From Membranipora membranacea (Eukaryota > Bryozoa > Gymnolaemata > Cheilostomatida > Membraniporidae), in the NCBI GenBank assembly GCA_914767715.1, contig OU612065.1, positions 7,440,001 to 7,504,000 on the forward strand: 64,000 nucleotides of DNA, written 5' to 3'. Made by a program: the position numbers and the translations under genes. Of the stretch, positions 34,433-45,199 are shown piece after piece. Every line of letters starts with the position of its first letter. The first letter of the stretch is position 1. The notes beneath the pieces are model-generated. The model saw only the letters and a program-made list of their open reading frames with translations. It was not told the DNA's origin and searched no databases.

Positions 34433-37400
34433 ATGGGAGGTAACCAGAGTATAGAGGTCCCTGGAGGAGGAAATGAAGGATATCATGTTCTTAGGGTAAG
34501 ATCAATACCACCAAACATAAAAGTTGCTAACACAACAACAATTGAGTTAGTTGAGTTACTTTCACAAATACATACTTACTACTGTACTTAAGCTTAGCAC
34601 AAAAATAAAACTTCATTGTGTCACATAACATACATGAAAGCGTAACATTTTTTTTTGGTTTTTTAATATCCTATCCATATGTATGAGTATATATATATAT
34701 ATATATAGTATATTTTATTTGGTTTTAGCTGCCTAGCTAAAAATGTGTATTCATTCATTCAGGGTACTTACTTTTTTTTAAAGGCATGATTCCACAGGCT
34801 TATCTTATCTAAAGAAAGCATTGCACCTCACTCTCCAAAATCAGTATTGAAATTAATTTCACTACTATACTCACCACATGTATTGTAGTACTGATAGTAA
34901 TTGTATTGATATTGTATGATTGTAATGATTCTATTAATTTTTCAACATAAATATGCTATCTAGTTTTGTATCACACTACATCTTTTCCTTTTTTTCATTT
35001 AAAAACTACTCAATTATAAACCCCATGGTTTCTGCCGGAGTTTCAATAAAATCTTATCAAATTTTATCTTAACATAACCTTAGGCCTACCGGATTTCAAT
35101 CTTCATGTAAGCATTCCATACTTAGTCCTCGTCGCCAACCACACCTTTGCATAGTTTTATTTTGGGCAAATTACTAAGGACTGTTGGACAATATCTTCCA
35201 GTGCTCTTATATATCTCCTTGTGTTTTACAGGTACAAGATAACTCACCTGGTTCAAGTGCAGGCCTTGAAGCATTTTTCGACTTTGTAGTCGCTATTGGG
35301 AACACTAGGCTGGTGAGTGTACCCGTTCCCTTTGCCACAGTAATTAATCATATGTGATCATAGAGATCTTGAACCAAATGCTGTGATGATAGGTAGTACA
35401 ATTAAATATTCAACACAGGCGTTTACTTCTCGTAAATATTGTTACCAAAATGATCAATTTATAATGGCAGAAAATCCATTGGAAATATATTGATAAGATA
35501 TTTGTGACTAGTGAGTAACATGCTACACAATAGTGGTAACTCAACTTTTAATGACTCATTTAGAATCAAGATAATGACACATTGAAAGACCTTCTCAAAG
35601 CTAATGTGGAAAAGCCCATAAAGATGACGGTATACAGCAGCAAGACACAGCAGATTAGGGATGTGATGATAACACCTAGTCTCAGTTGGGGAGGACAAGG
35701 ACTTCTTGGTGTCAGTATTAGATTCTGCTCGTTTGAAGGAGCCAGCGAAAATATATGGCATGTGATGGTAAGTCTGGGAACATTTTTATCCATTTTCATG
35801 GTTCAAAACACTATGTAAATAATGTTAGCCGTGCTTTTGGCTTTGTCGATTTTGAAAGAGTAAAATTCAGCAGTAGTAGTAAATATTTGAGTAGCATAAA
35901 TTTTGATTGACTTAGTGAGTGGTTTTAACTGATCACCACATCTCACCCCCTTTCTAGCATTACATTCTGTTGTGATCTAAGCACTTAGTGGTTCCTGTGA
36001 AATATATATGATTTATGGTATTATCATTTCAGGAAGTACAGCCTAACTCTCCAGCTTCTGCGGCTGGACTCAGATCTGATTCAGATTACATAATTGGTGC
36101 TGACACAGTATTGAATGAGGTGAGTAATCATATGTGTGTTTTAAACTATGAATAAGAGGGCAGCTATTTTGGTTCATATCACATCTGATGAAGTACTGGC
36201 ATCTAGATGAAGTACTGGCAGAGTTGAGATTTGGTCACAAGGATATAAGAGGGCGATTCTGTGTCAAAGTGCCATGATCAAAATGCCATTGGGACAAAAT
36301 GCCATGGCCATATTGCCATAGGTGATAATACCACTGAACACTATACCAATGCCAAAATACCAGTTGTACAAAACGCCAGTTGTGTCAAAATACCAGTGGA
36401 TATAAAGCCAGATTGGACATAATACCATTTGGGACAACATACCATATCCCAAAATACCATTGCCATAATGTCAAAATATGTAACCAAAGGAGATCAAGCC
36501 ACACTGTATTTTTTTTGCTTGTGAGTTCTATTACAGCTGCGAGTTGCTCGTTGAGAGTAGGAGTTGGCTCAGCTGTTTAGAGCCGTCACCTTCACTGTGC
36601 AAGTCATAAAGTTTCTTCGTTCAATGTTCAATATTCTTATTAAAATCATACCCAATTCAAAATATTTTAATTATGATAACAAACCATGAATAGACAATTT
36701 TCTGAGCTCTGATTTAGGCCTCAATTCGGAGTTGTCCTCTCTCTAGTTTGGTACTTTTAACCCACACCGCACAGGAAAAACCTACTGAAAAGAGGGTTAT
36801 CTTGATAACCGCTTATAGTAGGATATAAATTATTTTTGATTCAGAATCTGCAGCATTAAAAACTCAAATGGACATATTTTGGGAAATAATTTTAGTATTT
36901 CGATAGTCAATTATAGCATTTTTTGCCTGTTTTGCGGACAATTTGGCAGAATTTTTCATGAGTTTCGTCACTAAAATTAAGATTTATCAACATTCAAGCC
37001 GCCAATGATTTGGAAACCCTGGCTAACAGGGTTTTCAATGGTGCAGACTCTGAATCAAAACTCATTATTATCCTCATATAAGCGGTTTAGAGATAACCCT
37101 CTTTCAGCAGGTTTTTTCTATGCGGCGTGGGTTAAAAGTACCAAACTGGAGAGTGGACAACTCCGAATTGAGGCATAAATAAGAGCTCAGAAAACTGTCT
37201 ATACAATGCTTGGTCCAACAAACTTGAATTTCTTAAAACCAATAACAGGAGAGAGGTCCTTGTTAAGCAGGGCCAGGGTGCAACCTCGCAGTCGGACTGG
37301 CGGGGTGTCTCTGGTCAGGTGGTGCATAGCGGGTACGGTGGGCACTAAGTGATAAAACATATCAGAAAAGTTTCTTCTTGTTGCAATTAAAAAGAAAAAA

Positions 37401-40400
37401 TAGGCATTGTAATATGTTGCCAAATGTCTCAGTATCATATTGAAAGCCATGAACAAGATATAAAAAAGTATCCAAATACAAAGATAATCATTATGACTGT
37501 TCTAGAAATGGCCTTGCCTCAGATATTTGTGTAGGTTAAATCAAAGTTGCCACTTTTTCAGTTTCTTGGCGCTGAAAAAGATTTTCATTTTCATGCTTAG
37601 CTGCATAGTCATGAATTTTCCTGCACTATGTTCAATCATGGTAGCCTTCATGACGCCGGTAATAGCATCAGACAAGACCAATCAAAACCCTTCAAGCTAA
37701 GACATAAAGTTTGTCACATTCAGAGAGTCTTTAATTTGCCATAATCCACAGAGTTGGCGGCGCAATATTTGGCTGCAATTTTTGCAACACACACTACTCT
37801 GACCAAGCAACTCGCAGCTGTTATATGACTAACAAAAAAAATACAGTGTGGCTTGATCTCCTTTGGTTACATATTTTGGCATTATGGCAATGGTATTTTG
37901 GGATATGGTATGTTGTCCCAAATGGTATTATGTCCAATCTGGCTTTATATCCACTGGAATTTTGACACAACTGGCGTTTTGTACAACTGGTATGTTGGTA
38001 TAGTGTTTTGTATGCATTGGTATAGTGTTCAGTGGTATTATCACCTATGGCATTATGGCCATGGCATAATGGCATTATGTCACTGGCATTTTGTCCCAAT
38101 GGCATTTCGACCATGGCATTATGGCCAGGTACCTAAGAGGTCAGATTTATTGGTCAAATCCCCAATTTTTACACTATTCCGAGGTCGATTATTGGTATTT
38201 AATTACCTTTAAAAGTCCTAATATACATAGACTGGTTACAGCTAGTATAATATCACCATCATTTATTTGCTTTTAGCAAAATGCAACTTCAGAGAAACTT
38301 GTAAGTTCACTGAATAGTTGAGTGAGAACTTCTGCTTTTTGAATATACTTGTATGTCACATCATATCACAGCAAAATTCTGTTCTGTGGTGGCAGCCCAA
38401 ACAAAGAGTGCGATCCCTTGCTTTCAGAAACTCAATAGAGCTGACAAACAAGTTTCTGCATGCTGCTTTCACTTTTCCGTTCATTCTATAAGTGCTAACA
38501 TTATTTGACTTTTGATTTGCTTCAGTCGGAGGACCTGTTTACATTGATCGAAGGCCACGAAGGTAAACCGCTGAAGTTGTATGTGTACAATCTAGATGAC
38601 GATAGATGTAGAGAAGTGACATTAACACCTAATGGAGCGTGGGGTGGAGAGGGCAGGTATGCATATAGAGACTGACTGGCATCACATTTTTGTCTGTAAA
38701 CTTACATCACTGTGTTTGGCCATCCTTTAGCACATGATTAGTTTTATGATCTATTATACTGGCATGTGTCAGCCTAACATGTTCGCAATGTGTGTGGAAA
38801 TCTGTCTTAATAAACTGCAGCATATGTTTTCAATCTTATATATGGCAGTGGTTTAGAAAAGTACAGCAGCTCTATAGTCCTCACAAACATATTTTCTGAA
38901 ACATTTATACAAGACATGTAACGTGTACATGAAATGATGAGTATCTTCATGAAAACATATTGTTGAAACTGTTATGATGAATATCCACTAAAAGAATACA
39001 CAAAGTATTTTTTATCAATTATACGGCAAATAACCTTGAAATTCCTAAACGAAACAGCCACCAACCGTCACCTGAAGAAATGATTACACTCATTTTTCTG
39101 TAATTTGTAGTCTCGGGTGTGGAATAGGATACGGTTATCTACATAGAATCCCATCAGAGCTGTTAGAGCAGAAACAGAAGGCCAGGATGGGTATGAATCC
39201 TATCCCTGCACCTCCTATGCATGTCTCTGTTCCTCCTATGACGCCTACTAAAGATGGCTTCTCAGATGTAAGTACTGCCCCGATGGTAACCTTGCGATCA
39301 TTTCTGATCATAATTTTGGATAGTTGCAGCAAAGGTCATATTACAGGCAATCCATAGCATGACTTGTACAAAGTCAGCACCTTCATCCTTTGGGCCTACA
39401 GTGTATGCGCGTAGCTTATTCTTTACTATCCAGCAACGAGTTACCGTCAAACTCTGCAGTTTGTGTAAGCACTCAGAAGAAATGACATGAAACAGGAGTG
39501 GTGATTTATTGGGTTGACAAACACTATTCATAGAATCTCCTTTGATTTTGACATGATCATTTTGGCTTGAAGCATTAAAACTCATAGTGCAAGCACTGTG
39601 ATAAAATGAGATATTTGTATTTAAAGAGATACGGGGTAACTTTCCATGGCATATGAGTCATTATAATAGCAGTTTCTTCAATATGCTGATATCCATATTC
39701 AAATCATTTTGAAGGTACCTCTGAATGGAAGTGCGCCTGCCACACCTGGTATGCCAGCAGCAGGAGCACCTGTCATGGCGTCATCTGCTGCCATGCCCTC
39801 ATCAGATCTGACTGGACTGGCATTATCAGCATCTCTGGTCACCACGGGTAAACTATACACAATAACTAGTTATTGCAACATTAGTATTGGAATTTTCTAT
39901 CATATGGCTTGCTGATATAGTCTTAGGAATATTTTGCTTTGTGGGCAAAGACTAAGGATGTTGCATGACATCTGCTCCATTGTATTAATTTGGCAACATG
40001 TGTGCAGCAATCAAACCCCAGTATCATGTATTAAGTAACGACCATATATGTACACAAACTTCCGATGACATGATATCTTTATCAGCTGGTCAGTGCTTGA
40101 ACTTCGTGACAGTTTGTGAAATGATGCCAATAGAATTCCCCCAGTTAAGTGATACTTACCTACGCCAGTAGTCGTAAGTTGAAACTTGACTGGAATTATT
40201 TACTCGTTGGTACATGGAGTGAGGTGAATAATACCATAGCGGTAAGGGTACACTAACGTCACAATTTGCCGCCGGTTAACACGACTGCCAAACTGACCAA
40301 AGACATATAAACTCCTTCAGGGTGGGAGACAAGGGCTATTATTCACCTCACTCCATGTACCAACGAGTAAATAATTCCAGTCAAGTTTCAACTTACGACT

Positions 40401-43400
40401 ACTAGCGTAGGTAAGTATCACTTAACTGGGGGAATTATTTACTCGAAATGGTACATAGTGGAGTGAGATGTGAATAATGGCATCTTTGTCCCAGTCGCGT
40501 TCCCGGTAATTCCACAATATACTACACAATACTACTGGTGTAATTCTGTGTATAGCAGTTTAATTTTCATTTTGAAAAAACAAACAAAACAAAATGTTAC
40601 CTGTAAAGGTAACAGCTCCATCTGAGCTAACAATGATAACCTGAGTATCAACATATAATATTACAGAACCAATATAAGGTAGTCAAAAACCGAGATTCTT
40701 ACGAGAGCACCGCATTAGAAAAAGTCTGAGCAGAATGCAGTGGCTTATTGTAAAATTTGTCAAATGTTCTGCGCGAAGACCATCCCGCAGCCTTCAGTAT
40801 AACGTTCATGTCAGTCCTGGCTACTGCCTTTGAGGTGGCGGCAGAGCGTACACTATGCGCCTTAAAACAGTTAGGAACACCTGAATCATGTAAAACTACA
40901 CAAATCAGATGTTCTCCGTATATAAGCCTCCAAGCATTTTATCGGACATATACTGTCATTTTCGACAAATCTACAAAGTTCAATACTTGGGTGAAAACCA
41001 GGTCTGGAGGTCTTCAATAAGGTGTCTATAGTCAGCACAACTCTATCAGTTTTATGACAAACATTGTCTATGGTCAAAGCAGCTAGCGTCTGAACCCTTT
41101 GGCCCGAAGTTAGAGCTAACAAGGTAGCACATATCAGTGTCAACTGTTTGATTACTGCTGTGTCATTGTCAATTTTCTCTAAGCTGGCCAATACAGCACC
41201 AGCATCCCAAGTTGATTGGTAGCTAGGCAACGCAGGTCTAAGCTTAAAGACCCCTTTCATGAATCTAGTATCCAGCGGGTGCTTGCCAAAGTCTTTCACC
41301 CCATCACCCTCAGCAATGTTAGCATACTGTGAAATGGCTGATCTGGCAGTGTTGATGTTTGAGTAGCTCTTACCTCCTTTGTACAGTGATGTAAGATACT
41401 CCACGCCTAGAGCGACAGGTATGTGGAAACCATCGACATGACCTTGAGCGTTGCAGTAATCCTGGAACAGTCGAAATGCTGACATATACTGTGATCTTGT
41501 ACCTTTAGCCAGACCTTCAGTGAATATCATTTGAGCATCGTCTGATAGTTGGTGTTCGAAACGTCTTAGCGTTTTCCCCCGAACCTAAAACAAGTAAGGT
41601 GTAATTTGTTCCAAATTGGATGCTCTTTAGAGGGATCATGACACAGTTTCACTGTGCCTTGTGTAACTGGCAGAGCCAAAGGTTCACATATTATGGAATC
41701 ATGAACAACTGGAAACCAGTGCTGCGATGGCCGATTTGGGTCACTAATATTAAGTTGGCTCTCTCACAAAGAGCTTTATTTACAACCCTACCCACCAGAC
41801 CAAATGGTGGGAATGCATAAGCCAGTCCAAACTGAGCCCAGTCCACAGAGAAAGCATCTACGCCAGAACAGGCTGGGTCAGGCTGCCACGAGAAGTATTG
41901 TCCAACTTTATGGTTTAGCCTAGAGAGTTGAGAGGCCATCATTAGGTGAGGTTTCCGATGATAGGTGTTTATAATTGTCATTCAGTGATGATAGAATGCC
42001 ATTTCTCCGGATGTCATTGGTCCTGGCCCTTGCGAAACACGAGAACTCAATCCCTTCCGCCAATAATGCAAAAACTTCATTGAAGCTGTTGTGCGTCTCT
42101 TTGCCGCACTTTTCTTTCATCTTGGCCAGTTTTTCAAGTGCCGTTGCCTGTGAAAGGACAGCCTTACAGCAGGCCGATTCTACAACACTCAGGTCAGCAT
42201 TGGTCTTTTTTGACCCTGGCGTCATTGCCTTGAACACTCCGTCGTTCACCTTGCATGATCTCAGTTCAGTTAAGTTGGTTGGCACAGGGATGTTTTTCAT
42301 CTTTGCCATGACTAGTCCTGATTGTGAGTTGTCTTCATTGGATCGGCTGGTCCCCAATTTAGCAGAGAAGTCCCTGGCCAGGTGATTGTTCACTAGTTTT
42401 GCCACGGGTGTGGCCACTGCAGGGCCCTGATTTTGAAGCACTGGTTTGCCAATTCAGACAAGTATTGGTCATTTACTTCCTCTGCATTGTCTCCTTGGCT
42501 GTGTTCCTCATCGCCAGGAGGCTGGGTTTCATTCAAGAAGTTTCCTAGTGCCTGAGCTCCGGGGTCAATGGTACCAGGCTCAGGCATATTATCATTAACC
42601 ATCCCAAAATGGCGATTGTTGGAGGGTTCTACACCTCCTTCAATCTGATATTCATTTAGTAACTCACCTTCCTCAGCTTCTGAAGGGTGGATGTCCAAAA
42701 AGTCCATTATTTCTCTTGATGTATGAAGATATAGTTCTTGAAAAAAATTTTTTCCTGACTGTTAATGTTTTAATCCAAACCGGAAGTGGCGTTAGTGTAC
42801 CCTTACCGCCATGCCATTATTCACATCTCACTCCACTATGTACCATTTCGAGTAAATAATTGCCGGCTCAACGATGGGAAAACGCCAATATACTGTTAAA
42901 ATTGTTTACCCTTATGTAACCTCTGTTTTTCCTCATAGGTACAACTACAGTGCCCACCATTCCCCCACCTAGATACACTCCGCCTGCTACCTACACTGGT
43001 GCTGGTGTGACAGCTAATCCAGCTCTTGCTGCCAGCCAACAGTCAGCAGTAGTGAACTCTGTCATACCTGGTGGAGGTGAACCTCTCCTGCCAATCAGTA
43101 CAGCTGTGTCTTGTAAGTCTTATCTCACTTCTTTTGCATGATACACGATCATGATCATTTGTTCGATGCCTTCCACATTGATTCTTTTACTTGTTTTTGA
43201 TGAAGAGCTAGACAAGATATTATTATAATATACATGATTTACAATATTATCAGAGAAGCATCATAACTATACTGGGTCAAGGATTGATAGGGGGATGGGA
43301 AAGTGGTATATATAAAGCTTAAATTCATTTGACTGAATGAAGTTTTCTGCATGGGTGTGTAAAATAGACTCCCCCAACTCACCCAAGTGCCACTCACATT

Positions 43401-45199
43401 ATTGAACCACTTTTATATACTTTTCATGTGGATTCAAATTCATATAAAAAACAATGGGCTGTATAAATTTGGAGTTAGCTGCTATCAATTTGCATACTGA
43501 CTCTCGTGATCTGACTGGGCATGTAGATCACTGATAAACTAGGCTATCATTACCACAAAGCAGGTGTCGTAAGGCTAAGTATGTATCATGCGTTACTTGA
43601 ATTTGCGCATGTGCAAGAACAATGAGTTTAGTTTGGGTTCTGAGCTGATCAATTTCATTCTGCGCATGCTCAGCTCTGGGCATGAGCTGATCTCTGCAAA
43701 ATTGAGTCTCGGAATTCCGAAGCCATCTGATTGGCTACCTGCTCTGGTGACATACTTCCCAAAGCGTGCGGATTTGTTATCAATAGTTATCCTCTCTTGT
43801 CATTATTAGCTGATTTTGATTGACAGTTTATGCAGGGGGTATCCCCTTTCCAAAGTTGCAATCAGAACCCAAACTAAACTCATTGTTCTTGCACATGCGC
43901 AAATTCAAGTCACGCATGATACATACTTAGCCTTACGACACCTGCTTTGTGGTAATGATAGCCTAGTCTATCAGTGATCTACATGCCCAGTCAGATCACG
44001 AGAGTCAGTATGGATCAATTTGCTAAAATAATTCATTTGGCTTTTTACCTGCAAGCTTTTTTTGGGACTATGATCAACAATGGAGATTATTCAGAAATGC
44101 AGAAATTCTCATCTACATAGGAAAATAATTTTAATCTTGGCATTGCTTAGTTAATTTTGACCATCAATCATTGTCATCACTCTTATTCAATGCCGAGATT
44201 ATTCAAGATTGACAAATAATAAATGTTACAATGGTGAGTAGTACAGATCATGAATAAATTAGGAATTGCCTTCCCCTGGTTAACTCTTGATGGAGTATAA
44301 CACACTGTAACCTTGCCTCATTCATATGAAGTGATTGATTATTCATTTTTCAGCGCCTCCTACAATGTCTAGCGCTATTACAGATTTGAGCTCTTTGAAT
44401 TTATCTACTCCACCAGTTTCTCAGCCAGGTATATCCTTTCACGCATATACTATAATAAGGTGTATAAGGTACCTCAGTTGGTTAGAGGACCTGCCCATTA
44501 AAATTCAAGATTTGTAATCATTGGGTCCTGCTTCAGACTTCTGATAACTTGCCAAAATTGACTATGACAAATGCGATCTATCACGGTCTACAACTAGTGT
44601 TATTTTCGAACATAGACCAAGAGAATTACTGAAAGTTGCTTCGAGCTGTAACTTTGCAAATAGAAAGTTGTTGAAGCTATGTGCCACAAAAATGCTCATC
44701 ATAAAAAACTTGTTTGATCCCTGAGCCACTTGGATCTCACCGGTTTGATGTTTTGTTAATATGTGAATATTTTCACCTCTATCTGAAGGCTCATCTCCTG
44801 TACCAGCACTAAATAATGACGTGTTATCCTCATTAAATCTGCCACCTCTCGATATAAGTAAGCTGCCTCCACTAGATCCCAACTTCCTAAAGTCTACTCC
44901 AGGTAAGTGAGCGTCTCTCTCTCTCTCTCTCTCTCGCATAGAAAGCTTCTTCCGTTTTGATTACCCACATAACAATTAGGATCTGAGTTTTCACTGCTGT
45001 CGCTTGGTATCATGTAGACTATGATATACCTTTGTGTTACCTCAACACAGTGAGGTCATTTTTGATTTTATTTTTATTTTTACTAGGTGGACAGCTACCC
45101 ACACTTGGCTCCTTACCACCTATGCCTCAGATGCCAAACCTCAGCACTCCACCACCTGCCCCCGCAACCAGTACCAACAATACTAGCAGCTCTAGTTAA
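34433..45199 (+). CDS. GORASP2: Golgi reassembly stacking protein (GRASP55/65), eleven coding exons
   Basis: Peripheral Golgi protein that tethers cisternae and takes part in unconventional secretion. Exons: 34433-34495, 35232-35312, 35564-35767, 36033-36119, 38526-38656, 39111-39267, 39715-39847, 42939-43112, 44354-44428, 44789-44902, 45087-45199. Phases agree throughout; 443 residues, close to human GORASP2. It starts MGGNQS, keeping the Gly2 and Ser6 N-myristoylation signal. PDZ-like domain 1 contains [28 protein letters not shown] and [16 protein letters not shown]; domain 2 contains [36 protein letters not shown]. The C-terminal half is Pro/Ser/Thr/Ala-rich and low in conservation, as in the family. 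Introns hold a fold-back element, a 507-bp element, a DIRS-type relic and a 521-bp MITE. A possible 24-nt microexon lies at 38277-38300. Confidence 0.96.
36254..36548. repeat. Left arm of a large fold-back element
   Basis: Composed of degenerate tandem words such as AAATGCCATTGGGACA and AAATACCAGTTGT, ending CAGCTGCGAGTTGCT. The same sequence appears in reverse complement at 37795-38130. Together they frame about 1.25 kb of unrelated DNA that includes one copy of the 507-bp element. Confidence 0.8.
36693..37199. mobile_element. 507-bp inverted-repeat element, copy 1
   Basis: Starts GACAATTTTCTGAGCTC and ends GAGCTCAGAAAACTGTC, with inverted arms of roughly 130 bp (including GGAGTTGTCC, AAAAGTACCAAACT, AGAGGGTTATCTTGA/TAACCCTCTTTCA). 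A TA dinucleotide flanks each end, consistent with a TA target duplication. The centre is a non-coding unique segment. Copy 2 at 59078-59584 has exactly the same length. It lies between the arms of the fold-back element. Confidence 0.85.
37795..38130. repeat. Right arm of the large fold-back element
   Basis: Reverse complement of 36254-36548: starts with GCAACTCGCAGCTG, continues through AAAAATACAGTGTGGCTTGA and the degenerate TTTTGGCATTATGGCAATGG words, and is somewhat longer because it has extra copies of the short motif. Small differences between the arms show that they are independently drifting. Confidence 0.8.
38277..38300 (+). other. Candidate 24-nt microexon of GORASP2
   Basis: Between exons 4 and 5, a pyrimidine-rich acceptor (TTTATTTGCTTTTAG) is followed by 24 bases and a consensus donor GTAAGT. 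The flanking exons join at phase 0, so inclusion would add exactly eight residues (QNATSEKL) within PDZ-like domain 2, after ADTVLNE and before SEDLF. Vertebrate GRASPs lack residues here, so inclusion would be alternative or lineage-specific. No transcript evidence is available. Confidence 0.45.
40133..40262. repeat. DIRS terminal inverted repeat, GORASP2-upstream end
   Basis: Begins CCCAGTTAAGTGATACTTACC, a roughly 55-bp extension absent from the opposite terminus, then the shared block AATTATTTACTCG ... GTGAATAAT ... GGTAAGGGTACACTAACG. The extension is found again, inverted, in the internal complementary region. Confidence 0.8.
40338..40480. repeat. DIRS internal complementary region
   Basis: The left half (TATTATTCACCTCACTCC ... 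CACTTAACTGGGG) is the near-exact reverse complement of 40133-40230. The right half (AATTATTTACTCGAAATGG ... GTGAATAATGGC) is the reverse complement of 42810-42860. The halves meet at the GGGG around 40428-40431, so the element's two outer ends are abutted here in inverted form. Confidence 0.8.
40699..41585 (-). pseudogene. DIRS tyrosine recombinase, frameshifted
   Basis: The frame from about 41585 (ATG at 41530) reads [17 protein letters not shown], then [20 protein letters not shown] (N-terminal SAM-like core), then [15 protein letters not shown] with the first catalytic Arg. It terminates at 40886. The C-terminal catalytic part continues in another frame: [12 protein letters not shown] (the His-x-x-Arg box), [14 protein letters not shown] (with the nucleophilic Tyr) and a stop at 40699. 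About 30 residues expected between the two parts also seem to be missing. The enzyme would have integrated the cDNA by strand exchange; this copy should be inactive. An acceptor-like TTGTTTTAG precedes the frame at 41585. Confidence 0.85.
41691..41981 (-). pseudogene. Remnant of DIRS RT-RNase H C-terminal region
   Basis: The frame contains [10 protein letters not shown], then [20 protein letters not shown] and [20 protein letters not shown]. This matches the conserved end of DIRS/Ngaro-type polyproteins, just after RNase H (the usual A-D-x-L-S-R, then D-x-F-S and Y-x-F-P-P-F pattern). The reverse transcriptase proper is absent: the gag-like frame runs straight into this segment at about 41950, marking an internal deletion. 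Confidence 0.75.
41920..42707 (-). pseudogene. DIRS gag-like ORF, frameshifted
   Basis: An acidic N-terminal part ([17 protein letters not shown], from 42707) and a second part from about 42441 ([20 protein letters not shown], then [20 protein letters not shown] and a Lys/Ala-rich helical stretch) overlap in different registers near 42393-42441. A one-base change near 42441 separates them. The composition and position before the RT remnant fit the gag-like ORF1 of DIRS elements. Truncated at its 3' end by the internal deletion. Confidence 0.65.
42785..42862. repeat. DIRS terminal inverted repeat, GORASP2-downstream end
   Basis: GTTAGTGTACCCTTACCG, then ATTATTCACATCTCACTCC and ACTATGTACCATTTCGAG ending in TAAATAATT; reverse complement of the shared block at 40190-40262, with a few differences. 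The gene-proximal ATG of the gag-like ORF is 78 bases inside it. Confidence 0.8.
43493..44013. mobile_element. 521-bp MITE with 9-bp target duplication
   Basis: Terminal arms of about 150 bp are inverted repeats: CATACTGACTCTCGTGATC at the left and the reverse complement at the right, continuing through CCACAAAGCAGGTGTCGTAA and TTTGCGCATGTGCAAGAACA. ATCAATTTG flanks both sides (43484-43492 and 44014-44022). A 9-bp duplication with long terminal inverted repeats suggests a Mutator-like origin. No coding capacity; located in a GORASP2 intron. Confidence 0.85.
44914..44936. repeat. (TC)n microsatellite
   Basis: About eleven TC units immediately after the donor of GORASP2 exon 10; the pyrimidine run is close enough to influence splicing but no effect can be shown. 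Confidence 0.9.

Larger units (their letters stand above)
40133..42862 (-). mobile_element. DIRS-type tyrosine-recombinase retroelement, internally deleted
   Basis: An element on the strand opposite GORASP2, inside its intron 7. Reading on the minus strand: an inverted terminal repeat at about 42862-42785, a gag-like ORF, a remnant of the RT/RNase H end, a tyrosine recombinase, an internal complementary region at about 40480-40338, and the other terminal repeat at about 40262-40133. The two termini are inverted copies sharing AATTATTTACTCG, GGTACAT, GGAGTGAG, GTGAATAAT and CGGTAAGGGTACACTAAC. The internal region fuses complements of both outer ends, which is the hallmark of DIRS elements and their circular replication intermediate. 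Most of the reverse transcriptase is missing and the ORFs carry frameshifts, so this copy is non-autonomous. Confidence 0.85.

Noticed and set aside
40886-41530. Crypton DNA transposon
   Set aside because: The tyrosine recombinase alone would allow it, but the gag-like and RNase H-end relics, the inverted termini and the internal complementary region point to a DIRS-type retroelement.
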